Shown: piece after piece, positions 16,260 to 17,500 of the stretch
Layout: each line of letters begins with the position of its first letter
Position numbering within the stretch: the first letter of the stretch is position 1
NCBI GenBank assembly: GCA_018398815.1
Contig: CM031614.1
Span: 56,793,802 to 56,811,301, forward strand
Length of the DNA stretch: 17,500 nt
Source: Conus ventricosus
Taxonomy: Eukaryota; Mollusca; Gastropoda; Neogastropoda; Conidae
Direction: 5' to 3'
Notes under the pieces: model-generated
Told to the model about the DNA's origin: nothing
Seen by the model: only the letters and a program-made list of their open reading frames with translations
The model's database searches: none
Translations under genes and position numbers: made by a program

Positions 16260-16540
16260 CTGCGTAGAAAGAGGCAAAGCGATAAAGGAAGGGTAAATGG
16301 AGTTTCACCCAGTTTACGTTTGTTTTGCATGGCAGGCTCATTCTCAATCATTATTGTCTCCCTCCACAATTCGATCTTTTTACACGGAACTAAAAAAAAG
16401 GAAAAAGAAAGAAGAGGAAGAACATCATTACCACCACCACCACCACCTTCATCGCCGCCACTACCAACATCGACAGAAGGAAGAACTAACAGAGGAAACG
16501 GAAAAGAGGAAGGATGTAAGTAACAGAGGAAGCAACCCCC
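16260..16540. other. Non-coding, likely intronic
   Basis: If the minus-strand terminal exon is real, this is the intron before it. It contains a (CCA)n-like patch (16430-16450) and no convincing further exon. Confidence 0.45.
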
Positions 16541-16545
16541 CCCCC

Positions 16546-16574
<29 letters not shown>
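16537..16574 (+). repeat. C9-A29 homopolymer junction
   Basis: A run of nine C passes directly into about 29 A. It may be a retroposed poly-A tail, but no element body is recognised before it. Confidence 0.85.
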
Positions 16575-16576
<2 letters not shown>

Positions 16577-16642
16577 CAAAACAAACAACCGAATGGAAAA
16601 AAAAAGAACGTACATACCATAAGGCACGACAGAAAAAAAGAA

Positions 16643-16644
<2 letters not shown>

Positions 16645-16687
<43 letters not shown>
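16645..16687. repeat. (CA)n microsatellite
   Basis: Forty-three bases of CA, complementary to the (GT)n at 16731-16772. Confidence 0.95.
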
Positions 16688-16688
<1 letters not shown>

Positions 16689-16727
16689 GGACAATTGCGA
16701 AGACAGCGAAGCACAAAAAAAGTAGTG

Positions 16728-16730
<3 letters not shown>

Positions 16731-16772
<42 letters not shown>
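16731..16772. repeat. (GT)n microsatellite
   Basis: Forty-two bases of GT. With the (CA)n 43 bases upstream it forms an inverted-repeat pair. Confidence 0.95.
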
Positions 16773-16777
<5 letters not shown>

Positions 16778-16849
16778 GTCCTATCGTCATGGCCACGTCT
16801 GGGGCATTGCGCCCATTCCGACCCACCGTCTACAGCCAGTGATAGTAGT

Positions 16850-17500
16850 AATACCAGCAACAGCAGCAGCAGTTGTAGTAAGAGGAGGTGGAGGAGTAGC
16901 AGAAGCATTAGAAAGAGAACAGGAAGAAAAGAACGCAGAAGGAGGAAAGAGGAGGGGGGGGGGAGAAATAGAAGAAAAAGAAAACAAATAATAGAAGAAG
17001 AAAGACAAGCATGAGGAGGAGGAAGAGGAGGAGGAAGGTGAAAAGCAAGAAGAACAACAGTAATAACAACAGGATACAAACTTTGACTACTCTCTCCCCC
17101 CCCCCCCCCCCCGGAAAAAGAGGAAAAGAAGCACGAAAGAGAAAGAAAGTAAGAAAAAGGAGAAGATGGAAAAGAACAGCAGCAACAAGATAGACGAAAG
17201 AACACTGTTTCTATCGGTCTTTCTGCTACTGTTAAAGTGAGGGAGAAGAAAAAGAAAACATAGAAGGAAAGGGAAAGAAGTACATGAAGAGACGAAGACA
17301 AGGAAGAGGACAAAGAAGAAGAACAACAAAAACAATAACAACAACACCAACAACAAGACGAAGATTTTGAGAAGAAAAAGCTGTAATAGCAGAAGCAACA
17401 GCAACAGCAGAAAAAGGTCTTGGATAAAAAACAACAACTGTACTGGCAATAGTAGCAGCAGAAAAAGAATAAAAGTGAGGAAATCTTCAGGTGAGCAAGT
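16850..17500. repeat. Purine-rich low-complexity tract (AGC, AAC, AAG, GAG) with a C17 run
   Basis: Trinucleotide-like repeats (AGCAGCAGC near 16859-16872, GAGGAG near 17012-17036, AACAAC near 17326-17353) fill the + strand, which is strongly purine-biased with frequent C. A poly-C run sits at 17096-17112. Arg/Lys-rich + frames and Leu/Phe/Ser-rich minus frames are composition effects. No gene was supported. Confidence 0.85.

Noticed and set aside
16486..17449. Large minus-strand frames rich in Leu, Phe and Ser resembling membrane proteins
   Set aside because: They arise from the purine-rich + strand and pass through poly-A, CA/GT and poly-C runs; overlapping frames are equally open.

Overview
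The window looks like repeat-dense, gene-poor nuclear DNA from a marine invertebrate, possibly a mollusc or another lophotrochozoan. This is an inference from repeat content, because no host gene here is recognisable enough to place the species. There are no bacterial operons, no ribosome binding sites and no CRISPR array. About half of the sequence is transposable elements. Much of the rest is simple repeats (GA/CT, GT/CA, poly-G/poly-C, TTC/ATC).

Layout. 1-1610 is mostly microsatellite: a compound GGCAAG-(AG)n minisatellite, a poly-G run, and GA and GT tracts. 1715-1791 on the minus strand looks like a small host exon carrying a start codon and a signal peptide, with good splice signals on both sides. 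2505-2870 is the decayed 3' end of a non-LTR retrotransposon ORF. 2919-3957 is pyrimidine-rich. 4038-9910 is an LTR retrotransposon of the Ty3/Gypsy superfamily, with about 1.3-kb LTRs (TGTCA...TGACA), a likely primer-binding site, a polypurine tract and a broken gag-pol. The integrase C-terminal (GPY/F) module lies before the reverse transcriptase, and RNase H is last. This is the domain order of the Gmr1-like clade and not of ordinary Gypsy. Protease and the integrase zinc-finger and catalytic core are missing. 10163-14656 on the minus strand is an L1/Tx1-like LINE ORF2 (APE endonuclease, reverse transcriptase with YADDT, degenerate C-terminal zinc knuckle), broken by frameshifts and stops.

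The most striking structure is at 11997-12420. It is an insertion inside the LINE, bounded by perfect 12-bp target-site duplications, and made mainly of a 380-bp near-perfect palindrome (190-bp arms, two mismatches, no spacer). Each arm carries a hammerhead-ribozyme-like core (CTGACGA, short stem II, GAAACGCGT). A diverged relative of the same unit lies at about 15671-15795. This suggests a small non-coding retro-element family, possibly linked to Penelope-like elements or retrozymes.

15986-16259 on the minus strand is a candidate terminal exon of an unknown gene. It is GC3-rich, has a strong acceptor and ends at a stop, and contains two perfect CRE octamers. The window ends in CA/TG, poly-A, poly-C and purine-rich low-complexity DNA. 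Nothing suggests that the two candidate host exons belong to one gene.
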